64,000 bases of DNA. It comes from Mugil cephalus. Its lineage: Eukaryota; Chordata; Actinopteri; Mugiliformes; Mugilidae. Positions 62,366 through 64,000 of this stretch are shown here, piece after piece. Each line of letters starts with the position of its first letter. The first letter of the stretch is position 1. The notes beneath the pieces were generated by a model, which saw only the letters and a program-made list of their open reading frames with translations, ran no database searches and had not been told where the DNA came from. The stretch lies in the NCBI RefSeq assembly GCF_022458985.1, contig NC_061781.1, forward strand, positions 6,249,501 through 6,313,500, in the 5' to 3' direction. A program made the position numbers and the translations under genes.

Positions 62366-63628
62366 ATGAGCTGGAGCTTTCTCACACGTCTCTTGGATGA
62401 GATTTCCAATCACTCCACCTTTGTGGGCAAAATCTGGCTCACCCTCCTTATCGTCTTTCGGATCGTGCTGACGGCCGTCGGGGGCGAGTCGATCTACTAC
62501 GATGAACAGAGCAAATTTGTGTGTAACACGCAGCAGCCTGGTTGCGAGAACGTGTGCTACGACGCTTTTGCGCCGCTGTCGCACATCCGCTTCTGGGTGT
62601 TTCAGGTGATTATGATCACCACTCCCACCATCTTGTACCTCGGCTTTGCTATGCACAAGATCGCCCGCATGGAGGATGATGATTACAGGCCCCGCGGCAG
62701 GAAGAGGATGCCCATAGTGAGTCGCGGTGCCAACCGGGACTACGAGGAAGCGGAGGATAATGGCGAGGAAGACCCCATGATCCTTGAAGAGATTGAGCCC
62801 GAGAAGGATAAGGAAGTTGTTGAAAAGCCCAGCAACAAACACGATGGACGCCGTCGGATCAAGAGAGATGGTCTGATGAAGGTGTATGTGTTCCAGCTGC
62901 TATCGCGTGCCATCTTCGAGGCGTCGTTCCTGTTTGGACAGTACATCCTCTATGGGCTGGAAGTGGTACCGTCGTACGTATGCACACGCTCGCCTTGCCC
63001 ACACACGGTGGATTGTTTCGTCTCGCGTCCGACAGAGAAGACGATCTTCTTGCTGATCATGTATGCCGTCAGCGCCTTGTGCCTGCTCTTTACCGTGCTG
63101 GAGATCATTCACCTTGGCATCAGCGGGATTCGTGACTGCTTTTGCACACCGCGACCGCGCCCTCCCACCCCTCGCCACCCAGCTCTGGCCAGCCAGAGGT
63201 CCTCCATCTGCCGCCAGCCATCAGCCCCCCCAGGCTACCACACGGCGCTGAAGAAGGACCCGTCAGGAAAAATGGGCTTCAGGGACAACCTGGGAGACTC
63301 GGGGCGCGAGTCTTTCGGCGACGAGGCCTCGTCACGGGAGCTGGAGAGACTGCGCAGACACCTGAAACTGGCCCAGCAGCACCTGGATTTGGCGTACCAG
63401 AATGGGGAGAGCAGCCCGTCGCGCAGCAGCAGCCCAGAGTCCAACGGAACTGCGGTGGAGCAGAACAGACTAAACTTTGCCCAGGAGAAGCAGAGCAGTA
63501 CCTGCGAGAAAGGTGAGTACTTTTTTTAGCATTTCAAATTTCTGCTGTGCCTTGGCTTGGTAGTTGATATCCAAAAAAACAAAACAAATGTCCACTGACA
63601 AAATCTCTTTTCAGGTCTCCGCGCATAG
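62366..63628 (+). CDS. gjc1: Gap junction gamma connexin (Cx45/Cx43.4 type), 2 coding exons
   Basis: Connexins assemble as hexamers in the plasma membrane and dock to form gap junctions. Exon 62366-63512 (382 codons plus one base) joins 63615-63628; the spliced C-terminus is EKGLRA, total 386 codons. The N-terminus ([20 protein letters not shown]) is of GJC1 type. Loop E1 has C53, C60, C64 (C-X6-C-X3-C), loop E2 C206, C211, C217 (C-X4-C-X5-C), with four membrane spans near 22-42, 76-96, 172-200 and 227-252. The cytoplasmic loop carries [11 protein letters not shown] and KHDGRRRIK, both typical of Cx45/Cx43.4, and the C-tail is Ser/Pro-rich with a short helical stretch near 330-355. An acceptor (CTGCACAG) at 62335 leaves a 30-base leader before the ATG. 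Zebrafish cx43.4 is the closest I recall; fish have several gjc1 relatives. Confidence 0.92.
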
Positions 63629-64000
63629 CTTCTCAATGGCCAATCAGAACACACGAGGAGCAGTGAGAGGACATAAGGGAATTGAACAATGAGTGCGTGT
63701 GTATGCGTGATTGTGACATTGAGGATTTGCTTGAGGTGGATGAAGTCAGCCCAAGCCTTCCAGTGTTACGGCCAACCACGGCCGAGCATCGAGTCAAAAG
63801 GGCAGTCTCAACCCAGCAATACTTGAGACGCCAGCCTGTCTGAAGATCCAAAGTGCTTACAAACTGCCACTGTGCAACAAGAGCGGTTATGGTCAACGTG
63901 TACGTCTCCCTCAGGGCAGCTATTTTCGTTTATATTTTATTATGAGACTTAGTCAGTAGTCATTTTGATGAATTTGTCTTCTCTTGAAAGTGCATCTCAA
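63629..64000 (+). other. gjc1-like 3' UTR / right edge
   Basis: Sequence after the spliced stop codon TAG (63626-63628). No AATAAA-type signal is clear before the window ends. The minus-strand frame 63896-63633 is a shadow. Confidence 0.45.

Noticed and set aside
62297-62842. 181-codon minus-strand frame at the connexin gene
   Set aside because: It is antisense to the strongly conserved connexin coding exon and resembles nothing.
1-64000. tRNA, rRNA, snoRNA or microRNA genes
   Set aside because: No sequence with a convincing A-box/B-box pair, rRNA signature or known miRNA seed hairpin was recognised by eye; the hairpins seen belong to dispersed repeats.

Overview
The window is vertebrate nuclear DNA, almost certainly from a percomorph-type teleost fish. 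Genes are split by GT-AG introns, the proteins match ESYT3, PARP14, PARP9, FAIM, a CXCR1/2-type chemokine receptor and a gamma connexin, and the spacers are full of short repeats typical of teleosts, microsatellites and decayed LINE and hAT sequence. No bacterial-type operon, CRISPR array, rRNA or convincing tRNA was seen.

Layout. 1-7.5 kb, minus strand: the 5' half of an extended synaptotagmin gene (esyt3-like; 13 coding exons, leaving the window at the left edge). 7.5-11.2 kb: spacer with a LINE 3' end inserted into a minisatellite. 11.2-20.7 kb, minus: a complete 17-exon parp14-like gene (1810 codons; three macrodomains, WWE, H-Y-L PARP domain). 20.7-21.0 kb: a compact divergent promoter region carrying IRF/ISRE motifs. 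21.9-25.6 kb, plus: a parp9-like gene (761 codons; two macrodomains, degenerate PARP domain). 27.9-30.3 kb, minus: a complete faim gene (180 codons). 31.2-39.4 kb: spacer rich in repeats. 39.4-41.4 kb, minus: a chemokine receptor of CXCR1/CXCR2 type with a 10-codon first exon. 41.4-62.3 kb: gene-poor region with repeats and a few candidate regulatory motifs. 62.4-63.6 kb, plus: a connexin 45/43.4-type gene (gjc1-like) whose last four codons lie on a second exon.

The functional theme is the parp14/parp9 head-to-head pair. In mammals these are interferon-induced ADP-ribosylation factors acting in antiviral and DNA-damage responses, and here they share about 200 bp of promoter with IRF-type sites facing both genes. 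The pair sits between esyt3 and faim, which in human lie close together on 3q22.3 (with CEP70) while PARP9/PARP14 lie at 3q21.1. The other genes are housekeeping or tissue genes with no obvious link to the pair.

Exon boundaries were worked out by hand from splice sites, reading phase and family resemblance. All reconstructed coding sequences keep phase throughout, but single boundaries may be off by a few bases. Repeat names are given only where the family was recognised; many spacers hold repeats I recognise as common in fish but cannot name.
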